From Oscillospiraceae bacterium (lineage in GTDB: Bacteria > Bacillota > Clostridia > Oscillospirales > Oscillospiraceae): a stretch of DNA of 64,000 nt. How positions within the stretch are numbered: position 1 is the stretch's first letter; each line of letters opens with the position of its first letter. The position numbers and the translations under genes are program-made. The stretch covers positions 124,001 to 188,000 of the forward strand of contig JAFRER010000010.1 of the NCBI GenBank assembly GCA_017434755.1. The letters run 5' to 3'. This document shows, in pieces, positions 1 to 7,896 of the stretch. The notes under the pieces were generated by a model. It did not search any database. It was not told the origin of the DNA and was given only the letters and a program-made list of their open reading frames with translations.

Positions 1-985
1 GGAGAGGCTGATCATCACCGGAACCGTAAAAGACGCGGATACATTCACGGAAAGCATCCGGGAGGGCATCTCCGGCCCTGTTCCCGATCCGGAGCTGCTC
101 GCCTCATATGACACGCAGCTCAAATGGCTGACTGCGGCCTCGATCGTGGACGGAGGGATGACGTTCGACCGGAGAGTGGTCCGTCTGGAAGCAGCTCCCG
201 CCGAAGACACCGGGAACGATGAGCCTGTCCTGCCGGAGCCGGATGCCGCGGAAGTCGAAAGGCTGGAAAAGATCCTGCGCGACAGCATCAGGATGGAGTA
301 TCCTTACGCGGACGACATCGGGCTGCCCTCCAAGATCACGGCGACCGAACTGAAGGGGCTGCAGACCCCCGATGAGGAGGCAGCCGCTCTTGTGCCGGAA
401 TACGAGGATCCGGCGGCAGATTTTCCGCTTCCGGACTTCGGCGGGAAGGACATGCCTCTGAGCGCGGCGGAGAAAGGAACGGCCGCGCATCTGCTCCTGC
501 AGCATATCGATCCTGATAAGACCGCGGACGCGGAGTCCGTGCGGCAGGAGATCGAAAGGCTCAGACGGGAGGGTTTCCTCTCCGACAGGCAGGCGGAGTC
601 GGTCGATCCCGCTCCGGTCATCCGGCTGTTCACTTCGGATATCGGGAAAAGGATGTGCGCAGCCGCGAGAAACGGCAGATTGCGAAGGGAATTCCGCTTT
701 TCGCTGCTTTCGGACGCAAGGGACTTTTTCGAGACCGATTCGAAAGAACAGATCCTGCTGCAGGGCGTGGCAGACTGCTTCTTCGAAGAGGATGACGGCA
801 TCGTGATCGTCGACTACAAGACGGACAGGGTGTTTGCAGAGGAGGACATACAGGCACGGGCCGAGTATTACAGAGGGCAGATCGGGGCATATGCACAGGC
901 GCTGTCGAGGATCTGCGGCAGAAACGTGAAGGAAAGCGTGCTGTTCTTCCTTGCTCCGGGGAAGGAGATAAAGCTTGTTCCCTGA
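1..985 (+). CDS. addA: AddA helicase-nuclease subunit, C-terminal part (5' truncated by window edge)
   Basis: This is the 3' end of the large subunit of the AddAB helicase-nuclease, which resects double-strand breaks for RecA-dependent repair. The reading frame is already open at base 2, so the gene starts left of the window. About 327 residues are visible. They hold the PD-(D/E)XK nuclease domain: an AEKGTAAHLLLQH helix with the family histidine, the metal-binding core GVADCFFEEDDGIVIVDYKTD, and a QIGAYAQAL helix matching the QxxxY motif. The translation starts ERLIITGTV, a conserved AddA segment at the end of the helicase core. Motifs and length fit AddA rather than AddB, which would carry an iron-sulfur cysteine set not seen here. 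addB probably lies just upstream. Identity is secure; only the fragment can be judged. Confidence 0.93.
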   Translation, partial: ERLIITGTVKDADTFTESIREGISGPVPDPELLASYDTQLKWLTAASIVDGGMTFDRRVVRLEAAPAEDTGNDEPVLPEPDAAEVERLEKILRDSIRMEYPYADDIGLPSKITATELKGLQTPDEEAAALVPEYEDPAADFPLPDFGGKDMPLSAAEKGTAAHLLLQHIDPDKTADAESVRQEIERLRREGFLSDRQAESVDPAPVIRLFTSDIGKRMCAAARNGRLRREFRFSLLSDARDFFETDSKEQILLQGVADCFFEEDDGIVIVDYKTDRVFAEEDIQARAEYYRGQIGAYAQALSRICGRNVKESVLFFLAPGKEIKLVP

Positions 986-998
986 GAATAAAAAATGC

Positions 999-1027
999 TT
1001 GCAATATCGCGGACCCTGTGATATATT
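999..1027 (+). promoter_or_regulatory. Promoter of rpmE
   Basis: TTGCAA (999-1004), a 17-nt spacer and TATATT (1022-1027) form a good sigma-A promoter between addA and rpmE. The transcript would carry a leader of about 65 nt. Confidence 0.6.
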
Positions 1028-1040
1028 CTCTCTTGCGTCT

Positions 1041-1098
1041 TGTAACTATGCCCCCCTGGGGGCACAATCAAGACAGCCTTTGATGATACAGGAGAAAA
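1041..1098 (+). promoter_or_regulatory. Possible L31 leader element
   Basis: The leader between the promoter and rpmE holds a tight GC hairpin (TGCCCCC at 1049-1055, GGGGGCA at 1058-1064) followed by an AGGAG ribosome binding site near 1090. Autoregulatory L31 leaders are known in several phyla. That this is one is inferred from position and structure only; no consensus match was checked. Confidence 0.3.
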
Positions 1099-1101
1099 GC
1101 A

Positions 1102-1302
1102 ATGAAGGAAGGAATACATCCCAACTACAAGCAGACCACCATCAAATGCGCCTGCGGCGCTGTCATAGAGACAGGCTCCACCAAGCAGAACATCACCGTT
1201 GAGATCTGCTCCAAATGCCATCCGTTCTATACCGGAAAGCAGAAGCTCGTGGACACCAGCGGACGTGTGGATAAGTTCAACAGGAAATACGGTCTCAAGT
1301 AA
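1102..1302 (+). CDS. rpmE: 50S ribosomal protein L31, zinc-binding type
   Basis: Ribosomal protein L31 sits at the subunit interface of the 50S particle. The 66-residue protein has the usual length and the N-terminal MKEGIHPNY signature. Four cysteines (C16, C18, C36, C39) in CACG and CSKCH form the zinc site, so this is the zinc-containing paralogue and not the zinc-free type induced in zinc starvation. It has its own promoter and a strong terminator, so it is monocistronic. The start is supported by an AGGAG about 8 nt upstream. Confidence 0.97.
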   Translation: MKEGIHPNYKQTTIKCACGAVIETGSTKQNITVEICSKCHPFYTGKQKLVDTSGRVDKFNRKYGLK

Positions 1303-1322
1303 TTGCGTGATCAAGTAGAAAG

Positions 1323-1356
1323 GGTCCGCGTCGAAAGACGCGGACCTTAGTTTTTT
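1323..1356 (+). terminator. Rho-independent terminator of rpmE
   Basis: A perfect 10-bp stem (GGTCCGCGTC / GACGCGGACC) closes a GAAA tetraloop and is followed by TTAGTTTTTT. Confidence 0.88.
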
Positions 1357-1380
1357 CAAGGGATTTTTTGCGAATAGCGA

Positions 1381-1418
1381 TTTACAAACAGAAAGAATGG
1401 GTGTAAAATTTAATTAAA
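1381..1418 (+). promoter_or_regulatory. Promoter and possible operator of the MarR gene
   Basis: TTTACA (1381-1386), 17 nt, TAAAAT (1404-1409). The palindrome TTTAATTAAA (1409-1418) overlaps the end of the -10 box and the likely start point, where an autoregulating MarR protein could bind. The promoter is reasonable; the operator is a guess from symmetry. Confidence 0.45.
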
Positions 1419-1459
1419 GAATTTGAACATATTCTGCGTTTCGACAGGAGTGTGTGAAT

Positions 1460-1933
1460 ATGAAAAACAAAGAAGCGGTAGAGAAGAATTTCCTTGATAT
1501 ATACAATAAGATGAGACTTTTGTTTTTCCATGACATTTTCGGGGTGATCAGGGAGAGAGAAGGGTCTCTTTCCGCCATGGAGGCTTTTTCCGTCGAGGTC
1601 ATAGAGATCCTCGGAGAACCGACCATAGGCCAGTTCGCGGATTTTCTCAACATCTCCCAGTCCAATGCCACCTATAAGGTCAACAGCCTGATCAAAAAGG
1701 GATACATCGAAAAACAGAATTCCACCGTGGACAGACGGGAGTATCACTTGATCCTGTCGCAGAAATACTACAATTACCGGGCGCTGATGGGAGCGTATAT
1801 CGATAAGCTCATCGACAGGATGGGAGAAGGCTTTTCGGAGAAGGAACTGGAACAGTTCAACGGCTTCCTGGAGACGATCAATACGAAGATGATGCCGGAA
1901 TACGACGAGATCGTATCCGGGCAGGAGCAGTAA
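1460..1933 (+). CDS. MarR-family transcriptional regulator
   Basis: A 157-residue winged-helix regulator. The recognition region TIGQFADFLNISQSNATYKV and the wing with the conserved DRR (STVDRREYHLIL) are typical of MarR proteins, which usually act as dimeric repressors released by small ligands. The ATG at 1460 is preferred because AGGAG at 1446-1450 lies 9 nt upstream; a GTG two codons earlier at 1454 is too close to it. The gene is convergent with an MFS transporter and shares a terminator with it, so a regulatory link to that transporter is possible but not shown. The ligand is unknown. Confidence 0.85.
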   Translation: MKNKEAVEKNFLDIYNKMRLLFFHDIFGVIREREGSLSAMEAFSVEVIEILGEPTIGQFADFLNISQSNATYKVNSLIKKGYIEKQNSTVDRREYHLILSQKYYNYRALMGAYIDKLIDRMGEGFSEKELEQFNGFLETINTKMMPEYDEIVSGQEQ

Positions 1934-1950
1934 GAATACGTAAAAAGAAA

Positions 1951-1985
1951 AAACGGAGAAGGGGTTTCCCTTCTCCGTTTTTTCT
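1951..1985. terminator. Bidirectional terminator between marR-type gene and MFS gene
   Basis: A 13-bp perfect stem (AAACGGAGAAGGG / CCCTTCTCCGTTT, loop GTTT) flanked by A and T runs on both sides. It can serve both convergent genes. Confidence 0.88.
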
Positions 1986-2000
1986 TTCTTCGTACCGGGA

Positions 2001-3428
2001 CTAATCGTCCTCTCCGAGAGCCTCGAGACCGACGGTGTTTGCCACCTTGCTCGCCTTGATGTTCTTTACAAGGGCGGAGAAGACCGTGCAGCTGAGCAGC
2101 GTGAGGATGCAGGCGTATACCGGCAGTGCACGCCAGGCCATCGCCGCTTTCAGTACAAAGCCGAGAAGAATGGGGGTGACCGTCTGGGCGGACATGCTGG
2201 CCGCATAGTAGAAGCCGGTGAACTTGCCGATCTTCTTGGAAGAGCAGAGCTCCACCACCATCGGGAAGGAGCAGTTGTGCACCAGTGCCATGCCGAAGCC
2301 CTTTAGGACCCACACGACATAGAGCAGCACGGGGAAGGTGAATTCACCGTGGGCGGAAGAGGCCTGCACCACCTCTGTCGGGCGGACGAAGCACATCAGG
2401 ATCAGCCCGACGAAGGTAATCATCAATCCGGAGGATATGGTCCACTTACGGCCGATCTTTTCCGCGATCCCGCCGGCTATGGCAAAGCCGAGCACCGAGG
2501 CAAGGCCGCCGAGGATCGTCAGGATCATGGTGGCGCTTGAAACGGATTTGAGATAGTAGATAACGTAGTTGCCAATATAGGTGCCCAGGGCGTTGTCGCT
2601 CATGAACCACAGGAATTCCGCACCGAGGATGGCCAGAAGCATGTTCCGGTTTTCCGTGCTCATGGGCTTGTCGTCGTCGATCGGGGTCGCCACCGCGGCC
2701 AGCCGCTCTCCTTCCTCCAGCTCGTCCTTCAGCTGTTCGGCAAGCTCGTTTTCGCGGATGGTCCTGAAGAGAACGAACGCGGAGATCACCATCAGAACGG
2801 AGGCGATGATGAAGGGGAGTTCGATGACCCATATGTTGCGCTCTGCGGCCGGAGCGTTGATGTAGGAGCTGAGAACGTAGAAAATGCCGAGAACCGTGGC
2901 AAAAGCTCCGCCGAAATAGCCCATGATGTTGATGATGCCGTTAGCCTTGGCGCGCAGAGGCTTGGGTGTGATGTCCGGCATCAGCGCCACGGCGGGATTG
3001 CGGTACATCATCATAAAGATCAGCACGATGGCCATCATGCTCACCATGCCCGCAATGTTGTTGTAATGGAAGAACAGCGGGATGAACGGGAAGGCAACGG
3101 CGGCAACGAAAGTGCCAATCAGAATGTAGGGCATGCGCTTGCCGATGAGGGTATGCGTTTTGTCCGAGAGGTTGCCGAAGATCGGCAGCAGGATCAGGGC
3201 GGCCAGATTGTCACAGGCCATGATCACGCCGACCAGCCACTGGACATTCAGAATCTTGTCCGGTTCGCTCGCCTTGAGTTCCGCGGAAGTCATCTCATAG
3301 ATATTGCGTGCGAAGATATCCGTGAGAAAGGTCGGGCACCAGGAGTCATACACCTGCCAGAGCAGCAGGATGCCGAAAAAGGCGAAGCCGATCAGGGCGG
3401 TCCGCTTGTAGTTCAGCTTCAGTTCCAT
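2001..3428 (-). CDS. MFS transporter, GPH/SLC45-like
   Basis: A roughly 475-residue carrier with about 12 hydrophobic segments, a short N-terminal cytoplasmic tail and a larger charged central loop (EQLKDELEEGERLAA...) between the two six-helix halves. The N-terminal half has WLVGVIMACDNLAALILLPIFGNLSDKTHT followed by IGKRMPYILIG, the usual loop 2-3 signature of the GPH/SLC45 branch, whose members often move sugars or glycosides with H+ or Na+. The substrate cannot be told from sequence. The ATG at 3428 (MELKL) is chosen because AAGGAAG precedes it by 7-8 nt; the ATG six codons upstream lies inside that site. It is convergent with the MarR gene and divergent from the glycerophosphodiesterase. 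Confidence 0.8.
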   Translation of the reverse strand: MELKLNYKRTALIGFAFFGILLLWQVYDSWCPTFLTDIFARNIYEMTSAELKASEPDKILNVQWLVGVIMACDNLAALILLPIFGNLSDKTHTLIGKRMPYILIGTFVAAVAFPFIPLFFHYNNIAGMVSMMAIVLIFMMMYRNPAVALMPDITPKPLRAKANGIINIMGYFGGAFATVLGIFYVLSSYINAPAAERNIWVIELPFIIASVLMVISAFVLFRTIRENELAEQLKDELEEGERLAAVATPIDDDKPMSTENRNMLLAILGAEFLWFMSDNALGTYIGNYVIYYLKSVSSATMILTILGGLASVLGFAIAGGIAEKIGRKWTISSGLMITFVGLILMCFVRPTEVVQASSAHGEFTFPVLLYVVWVLKGFGMALVHNCSFPMVVELCSSKKIGKFTGFYYAASMSAQTVTPILLGFVLKAAMAWRALPVYACILTLLSCTVFSALVKNIKASKVANTVGLEALGEDD

Positions 3429-3469
3429 AAGAATACTTCCTTTCATCGCTTTTTGTTTTTCATATCCAG

Positions 3470-3498
3470 ATTTTACAATATTTGTCTGCCGCGGGCAA
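3470..3498 (-). promoter_or_regulatory. Promoter of the MFS gene
   Basis: On the minus strand TTGCCC (3498-3493), 17 nt, TAAAAT (3475-3470). Confidence 0.5.
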
Positions 3499-3506
3499 CT
3501 GTTAAA

Positions 3507-3535
3507 TTGACGCTTTCTGGCGCAGGTGATAAAAT
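3507..3535 (+). promoter_or_regulatory. Promoter of the glycerophosphodiesterase gene
   Basis: TTGACG (3507-3512), 17 nt, TAAAAT (3530-3535). It starts 9 nt from the -35 box of the divergent MFS promoter, so the two could be affected by the same bound regulator. Confidence 0.6.
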
Positions 3536-3579
3536 AACTTCAGATACTGCGAACATTTTTCATCACGGAGGGGTGTAAG

Positions 3580-4578
3580 ATGAAAAAAGATAAAACGGAG
3601 ATCGCTTTCGAACTGGCGGAGAAAGTCGGGAACGGCCTGCTGAAGACCGCTTCCGTCGCGGGAAAGGCGGCGCTGAAGACCGCGAATACCGCCGGGAAGC
3701 TGCTTTATAAGGGCGCGTCAAAATGTGCGGGCAGACTCGGAGAGATGGACAGAAAGGATCTGCTGAAGCTCGGCTGCGCCGCAGCCTGTGTCACAGCCCT
3801 GCCGATCTTCCTCACGGCTCCGGGCAGAGCGGACAGAAAGCAGAAGGAGCCGTTCCAGAACAGGAACTTCGCCCACCGCGGCCTCCATTCCAGAGACCGA
3901 TCCGTGCCGGAAAACTCTCTCAGGGCCTTTGCGCTTGCCGCTGAAGCGGGATACGGGATCGAGCTCGATGTCCAGCTTTCAAAGGACGGTCAGGTCGTGG
4001 TCTTCCATGACGATACGCTCAACCGGGTCTGCGGAGTGGATTCGAGGGTGGACGAGCTGACATACGATCAGCTGCAGGAACTGCGGCTCCTTGATACGGA
4101 AGAGCGCATCCCCCTCTTTTCGGAGGTGCTGTCCGTTGTGCGTGGAAGAGGCCCGCTGATCGTTGAGCTCAAAAACGGCAGGAGCAACCGGGAACTGTGT
4201 GAAAAGACCTGTGAGATGCTCCGGAAATACAACGGAGAGGCTTGTATTGAGAGCTTCAACCCATTTATCGTCGCCTGGTTCCGCTTCCACGGGAAGGAAT
4301 TCCTGCGCGGCGTGCTGGCTGCCCCGCAGAAAGAATACGGAGCGCAGACATCCGGCTTCAACGCCTTCATCCTCAGCCGCGGACTGCTCAACTTCATCTG
4401 CAGACCGCAGTTCATCGCCTATAAGATCGGCAAACGGCCCGCACCGATCCGGCTCAGTCTTGCTCTCGGCGCGATGAACGTCGGCTGGACGTCGCATGAG
4501 ACGAGGAATGAGAAGGGCCGTGACGCGGTGATCTTCGAGTTCTACAGACCAAAGCTCATATACAGGAAGAGACAGTAA
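3580..4578 (+). CDS. Membrane-anchored glycerophosphodiester phosphodiesterase
   Basis: The protein should hydrolyse glycerophosphodiesters from phospholipid turnover to glycerol-3-phosphate and an alcohol. The GDPD barrel starts near residue 95 with AHRG (H99), VPENS, GIELDVQLSKDG and VVFHDDTLNR, which provide the two catalytic histidines and acidic metal ligands; PLIVELK follows. Before it lies an 85-residue Ala/Lys-rich N-terminus with repeating KTA-type helices and one hydrophobic segment (about 62-80). That part is not in the usual enzyme and probably tethers it to the membrane. The gene has its own promoter and is followed after 10 nt by a metallo-hydrolase gene, probably an operon. Confidence 0.88.
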   Translation: MKKDKTEIAFELAEKVGNGLLKTASVAGKAALKTANTAGKLLYKGASKCAGRLGEMDRKDLLKLGCAAACVTALPIFLTAPGRADRKQKEPFQNRNFAHRGLHSRDRSVPENSLRAFALAAEAGYGIELDVQLSKDGQVVVFHDDTLNRVCGVDSRVDELTYDQLQELRLLDTEERIPLFSEVLSVVRGRGPLIVELKNGRSNRELCEKTCEMLRKYNGEACIESFNPFIVAWFRFHGKEFLRGVLAAPQKEYGAQTSGFNAFILSRGLLNFICRPQFIAYKIGKRPAPIRLSLALGAMNVGWTSHETRNEKGRDAVIFEFYRPKLIYRKRQ

Positions 4579-4588
4579 GGAAACAGAC

Positions 4589-5437
4589 ATGAAAAGCCGG
4601 TTCAAAAGCAGAAAAATCACGGAAAACCTCACCCGCATAATCGGAGCGACCGGCGAGTGCATGTACCTTGCGGTCGGGAATGAGCGTGCGCTCCTCGTTG
4701 ATACAGGAACGGGGATCGGAGATCTGAAGGGATTTGTCGGGACCCTGACGGACAAGCCGCTTACCGTTGCCATGACCCACGGACATGTGGATCATGTGCA
4801 GGGGGTATCCCAGTTCGGAGAATACTATCTCAATCAGAAAGATCTGTTTCTTCTGGACAGCAATTCGGATATGCAGATCCGCATCAATTACGCCAGACTG
4901 ATGGCGGTCCCGGCAAGGAATCCCAATCTTGCGTATATAGAGAGCGACGGCTTTCAGCCGAAAGCGGATCCCGAAAAAAGCAGAGACATCCCGGACGGTA
5001 CCGTTTTCAATCTCGGCGGATACACGACCGAATTCCACGCCCTGCCCGGGCATACGCCGGGAAGCATGGCGGTGCTGTTCCCGGAGGACAGGATCCTGCT
5101 CACGGGAGACGCCTGCTGCGGCACGACGCTTCTGTACTTCGAATACTGCCCGAGCATCGAGGAGTACAAGGAGGCGCTGACAGCGCTCAGGGCAATGCTT
5201 TCCGGAAAGTTCGACCGGATCCTCGTATCGCACGGGGGCCATGTGTTCACCGAAGAACTGCTGGACAGCGTGCTGGAATGCTGTGACGAGATCATGGCCG
5301 GTACCGATGAGGCCTTTCCGATGAGAGGTCCCGACGGAACGGAAAACCCCTGCGCACACAGCATGGATTTCATACACGGCAGGCTGGACGGCAAACCGGG
5401 GAACATCGTCTACAGCAGGAACAGGATCTTTCGGTAA
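4589..5437 (+). CDS. MBL-fold metallo-hydrolase
   Basis: A 282-residue metallo-beta-lactamase-fold enzyme. It has the HxHxDH zinc motif (MTHGHVDH), the downstream ligand region LPGHTPGSMAV, the aspartate in LLTGDACCG, and the final histidine in VSHGG. The substrate is not predictable; most such proteins are thioesterases, lactonases or phosphodiesterases. AAGG lies 8 nt before the ATG, and only 10 nt separate it from the glycerophosphodiesterase stop, which suggests co-transcription. It ends at a 50-bp palindrome. Confidence 0.85.
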   Translation: MKSRFKSRKITENLTRIIGATGECMYLAVGNERALLVDTGTGIGDLKGFVGTLTDKPLTVAMTHGHVDHVQGVSQFGEYYLNQKDLFLLDSNSDMQIRINYARLMAVPARNPNLAYIESDGFQPKADPEKSRDIPDGTVFNLGGYTTEFHALPGHTPGSMAVLFPEDRILLTGDACCGTTLLYFEYCPSIEEYKEALTALRAMLSGKFDRILVSHGGHVFTEELLDSVLECCDEIMAGTDEAFPMRGPDGTENPCAHSMDFIHGRLDGKPGNIVYSRNRIFR

Positions 5438-5438
5438 A

Positions 5439-5488
5439 AGAGCATAATAAAAAAGGACGGCAGCTGCCGTCCTTTTTTATTATGCTCT
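5439..5488. terminator. 50-bp perfect palindrome, bidirectional terminator
   Basis: The bases 5439-5463 are the exact reverse complement of 5464-5488, with no unpaired loop in the DNA. The core GGACGGCAGCTGCCGTCC is flanked by A6/T6, giving a stem plus U-tract on both strands between the convergent MBL gene and rsmE. Confidence 0.88.
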
Positions 5489-5489
5489 G

Positions 5490-6224
5490 TCAGGCGAGAT
5501 TCCCTGTGGAGTACATCAGAGCCGAAAGCGCGACGATCGGCGCGGTCTCGCAGCGCAGGATACGCTCGCCCATGGAACAGACATGGAGCCCGACGATTCT
5601 GGCAAGATCCGCTTCAAACTCTGCGAAACCGCCCTCCGGCCCCGTGATGATCGCGGCCGATCTGATATTCTTGTTGAGCTCAAGAACAGAGGCAAGGCTT
5701 TCTCTCTCTCCGGTCTCATACATGAAAAGGCCGAGATCCCTGCTCAGAGCAACGTTGAAAGCATCTGCCAGTTCACCTTCCCAGGCGACCGCCGGGATAA
5801 TGCCTCTGCCGGACTGCTTTGCCGCCTCCTCGGCGATACGCTGCCAGCGTTCGAGTTTTTTTTCAGGGGCTTCGGGATTTGCCACGCAATAGCGGCTCCG
5901 GAAAAACCGGATTTCGGATGCTCCGGCCTCCACGCCCTTCTGGATGATGTATTCCGTCCTTTCGGGTCCCTTCGGAAGACCGCACAGCAGGGTGACCTTT
6001 ACGGAAGGCTCGGCCGTGCAGGGTTTCACTTCGAGCACTTCAGCCTGAACTTCCTCCTTATCGGCAAGGACGATGTGGCACTTGTAATCCGTTCCCTCGC
6101 CGTCGCATAGAATCACATCGTCGCCCGGACGCAGTCTGAGCACACGGGCATGCTCCGCGTCGCGGCCTTTCATGACGGCCATCCCGCCTTTTATGTTGGT
6201 CCCGGCAATAAAAAATCTGGGCAT
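5490..6224 (-). CDS. rsmE: 16S rRNA (uracil-1498-N3)-methyltransferase
   Basis: RsmE is a SPOUT-fold methyltransferase that methylates U1498 of 16S rRNA with S-adenosylmethionine. The trefoil-knot motifs are clear: AAIITGPEGGFAEFEADLA and SMGERILRCETAPIVALSAL. The N-terminal PUA-like part begins MPRFFIAG. The start at 6224 is chosen because GGAGG precedes it by 5 nt and the homology begins there; the frame is open for 22 more codons upstream without a good site. About 244 residues, the normal length. In many Firmicutes rsmE follows dnaJ-prmA, but not here. Confidence 0.93.
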   Translation of the reverse strand: MPRFFIAGTNIKGGMAVMKGRDAEHARVLRLRPGDDVILCDGEGTDYKCHIVLADKEEVQAEVLEVKPCTAEPSVKVTLLCGLPKGPERTEYIIQKGVEAGASEIRFFRSRYCVANPEAPEKKLERWQRIAEEAAKQSGRGIIPAVAWEGELADAFNVALSRDLGLFMYETGERESLASVLELNKNIRSAAIITGPEGGFAEFEADLARIVGLHVCSMGERILRCETAPIVALSALMYSTGNLA

Positions 6225-6302
6225 GCTCTCCTCCGGATCGATAAGTCTCTTTATGCAAAGTATTATTGCACAAAGAGACCCTTTTTGCAACAGAAAGCAC
6301 CC

Positions 6303-6331
6303 TTGATTATCGCCGGAAAAGTAATTATAAT
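6303..6331 (+). promoter_or_regulatory. Strong promoter of the AAA+ ATPase gene
   Basis: TTGATT (6303-6308), 17 nt, consensus TATAAT (6326-6331), about 45 nt before the chosen start. Confidence 0.75.
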
Positions 6332-6376
6332 ACTCTATACGACCCGATACCGGAAACAGACTGGAGGAAAGACCTC

Positions 6377-7810
6377 ATGCCCACGACATGGAACCGCTCG
6401 CCGGAAGAATTTCATAAGATCTATTTAGCGAATACAGACGCATTCTATAAAGTAGGCAGTACCACGCTGGCCTCGCAGCTCGATGAGTTCATGACAGGCT
6501 GCGCGCTCGGGCTGTGGAGCAAGTCCGGCGGCATCACGGAGAGACATGTGGAGATGGCGAATCAGATCTATTCCCGCAGCCGTCCCCAGCCGAAATGGCT
6601 CCTGTGGAACCTCACGTCCTCTGTGTGCGAAAAGGATATGTTCACGCCTCCGGTGTTTTTCTGGAACATGGCGGAAAGCGACGCCAAACGCGGAACGGAG
6701 ACCTCACGCACATTCATCCGCATGCTCACGAATATTCTCATGTACCTTGCGGCAACGGACGATGACGTGACTTATGCGGAGGCTGAATACATCACCGAAT
6801 GCATCGACAAGCTGACGGCGATATGCGATACCACGGGTGTGAAAAAGAGCCGGGAGACGCTCAATCCTTTGGATTACGTTACGAGCAGCGATCCGGGCTT
6901 CATTGCCAAACGCGGCACGCAGTCCTCCGGAGGAGAGGCCGTGACGGAGCATGCGCCGGAAGAGAAACAGCCGGAAAAGCCAAATCTGGATGAGCTGATG
7001 GACGAGCTCAACGAGCTGGTGGGGCTTGAGGAAGTAAAGAAGGACATCAAAAACCTGATGAACCTCGTCAAGGTGCGGAAGCTCAGGGAGGAAAACGGAC
7101 TTCCCGTGACGCCGATGTCGCTGCACATGGTCTTCCTCGGAAATCCCGGAACGGGCAAGACCACCATTGCCAGGCTTGTGAGCGGGCTGTACGCGGCGAT
7201 AGGTGTGCTCAGCAAGGGGCAGCTCGTCGAGGTGGACAGGTCCGGACTCGTGGCGGGCTATGTCGGCCAGACCGCGCTCAAGACACAGGAAGTAATCCGC
7301 GCCGCGCTGGGAGGGGTCCTCTTCATCGACGAAGCCTATTCCCTTTCCTCCGGCGGGGAGAACGATTTCGGCCGCGAGGCGATCGAGACGATCCTGAAGG
7401 CTATGGAGGACCACCGGAACGATCTGATCGTGATCGTTGCCGGTTATACCGGGCCGATGGAAAAGTTCCTCTCCTCCAACCCGGGGCTCGAATCCAGATT
7501 CAACAAGTATTTCTTCTTCCCGGATTACAACGGGGAGCAGCTGATGGCCATCTTTGAGAGCAAGTTGAAGAAAAACAGCTATGTCCTTTCAGATGAAGCC
7601 CGTGAGGCGGCGAGAAAGATGTTCGACGATCTGTACGAGAACAGGACGGAGAATTTCGGCAACGGACGCGATGTGCGCAACTGCTTCGAGGACATGATCG
7701 TCCGGCAGGCGAACAGGGTGGCTGAGATGGAAGCGCCGACCAAGGAGGATCTGATGCTCGTGCTTCCGGAGGATCTGACCGAGCCGGAAGAGGAAAACGG
7801 AGAAGAGTAA
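6377..7810 (+). CDS. AAA+ ATPase of the SpoVK/CbbX family
   Basis: A protein of about 477 residues. The C-terminal AAA+ module has Walker A GNPGTGKTT (about residues 254-262), Walker B GGVLFIDEAYSL (about 312) and an arginine finger in LESRFNKYFF (about 370), preceded by the family segment LNELVGLEEVKKDIKNLMNL. Relatives include SpoVK, CbbX (a Rubisco activase) and EccA of type VII secretion, all hexameric remodelling ATPases. The N-terminal 200 residues are helical; an acidic stretch (AATDDDVTYAEAEYITECIDKL) looks like a TerB-type metal-binding helix pair, seen by eye only. The start at 6377 is fixed by GGAGG 9 nt upstream; the promoter lies inside the longer open frame. The client is unknown. 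Confidence 0.82.
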   Translation: MPTTWNRSPEEFHKIYLANTDAFYKVGSTTLASQLDEFMTGCALGLWSKSGGITERHVEMANQIYSRSRPQPKWLLWNLTSSVCEKDMFTPPVFFWNMAESDAKRGTETSRTFIRMLTNILMYLAATDDDVTYAEAEYITECIDKLTAICDTTGVKKSRETLNPLDYVTSSDPGFIAKRGTQSSGGEAVTEHAPEEKQPEKPNLDELMDELNELVGLEEVKKDIKNLMNLVKVRKLREENGLPVTPMSLHMVFLGNPGTGKTTIARLVSGLYAAIGVLSKGQLVEVDRSGLVAGYVGQTALKTQEVIRAALGGVLFIDEAYSLSSGGENDFGREAIETILKAMEDHRNDLIVIVAGYTGPMEKFLSSNPGLESRFNKYFFFPDYNGEQLMAIFESKLKKNSYVLSDEAREAARKMFDDLYENRTENFGNGRDVRNCFEDMIVRQANRVAEMEAPTKEDLMLVLPEDLTEPEEENGEE

Positions 7811-7896
7811 AAAATTCATCATTGCTTTACATTTTCGGCCATTCAGGAGTTTATTATAATACGGAAAACCAATACTATTAATAAAGGAGAGATATC

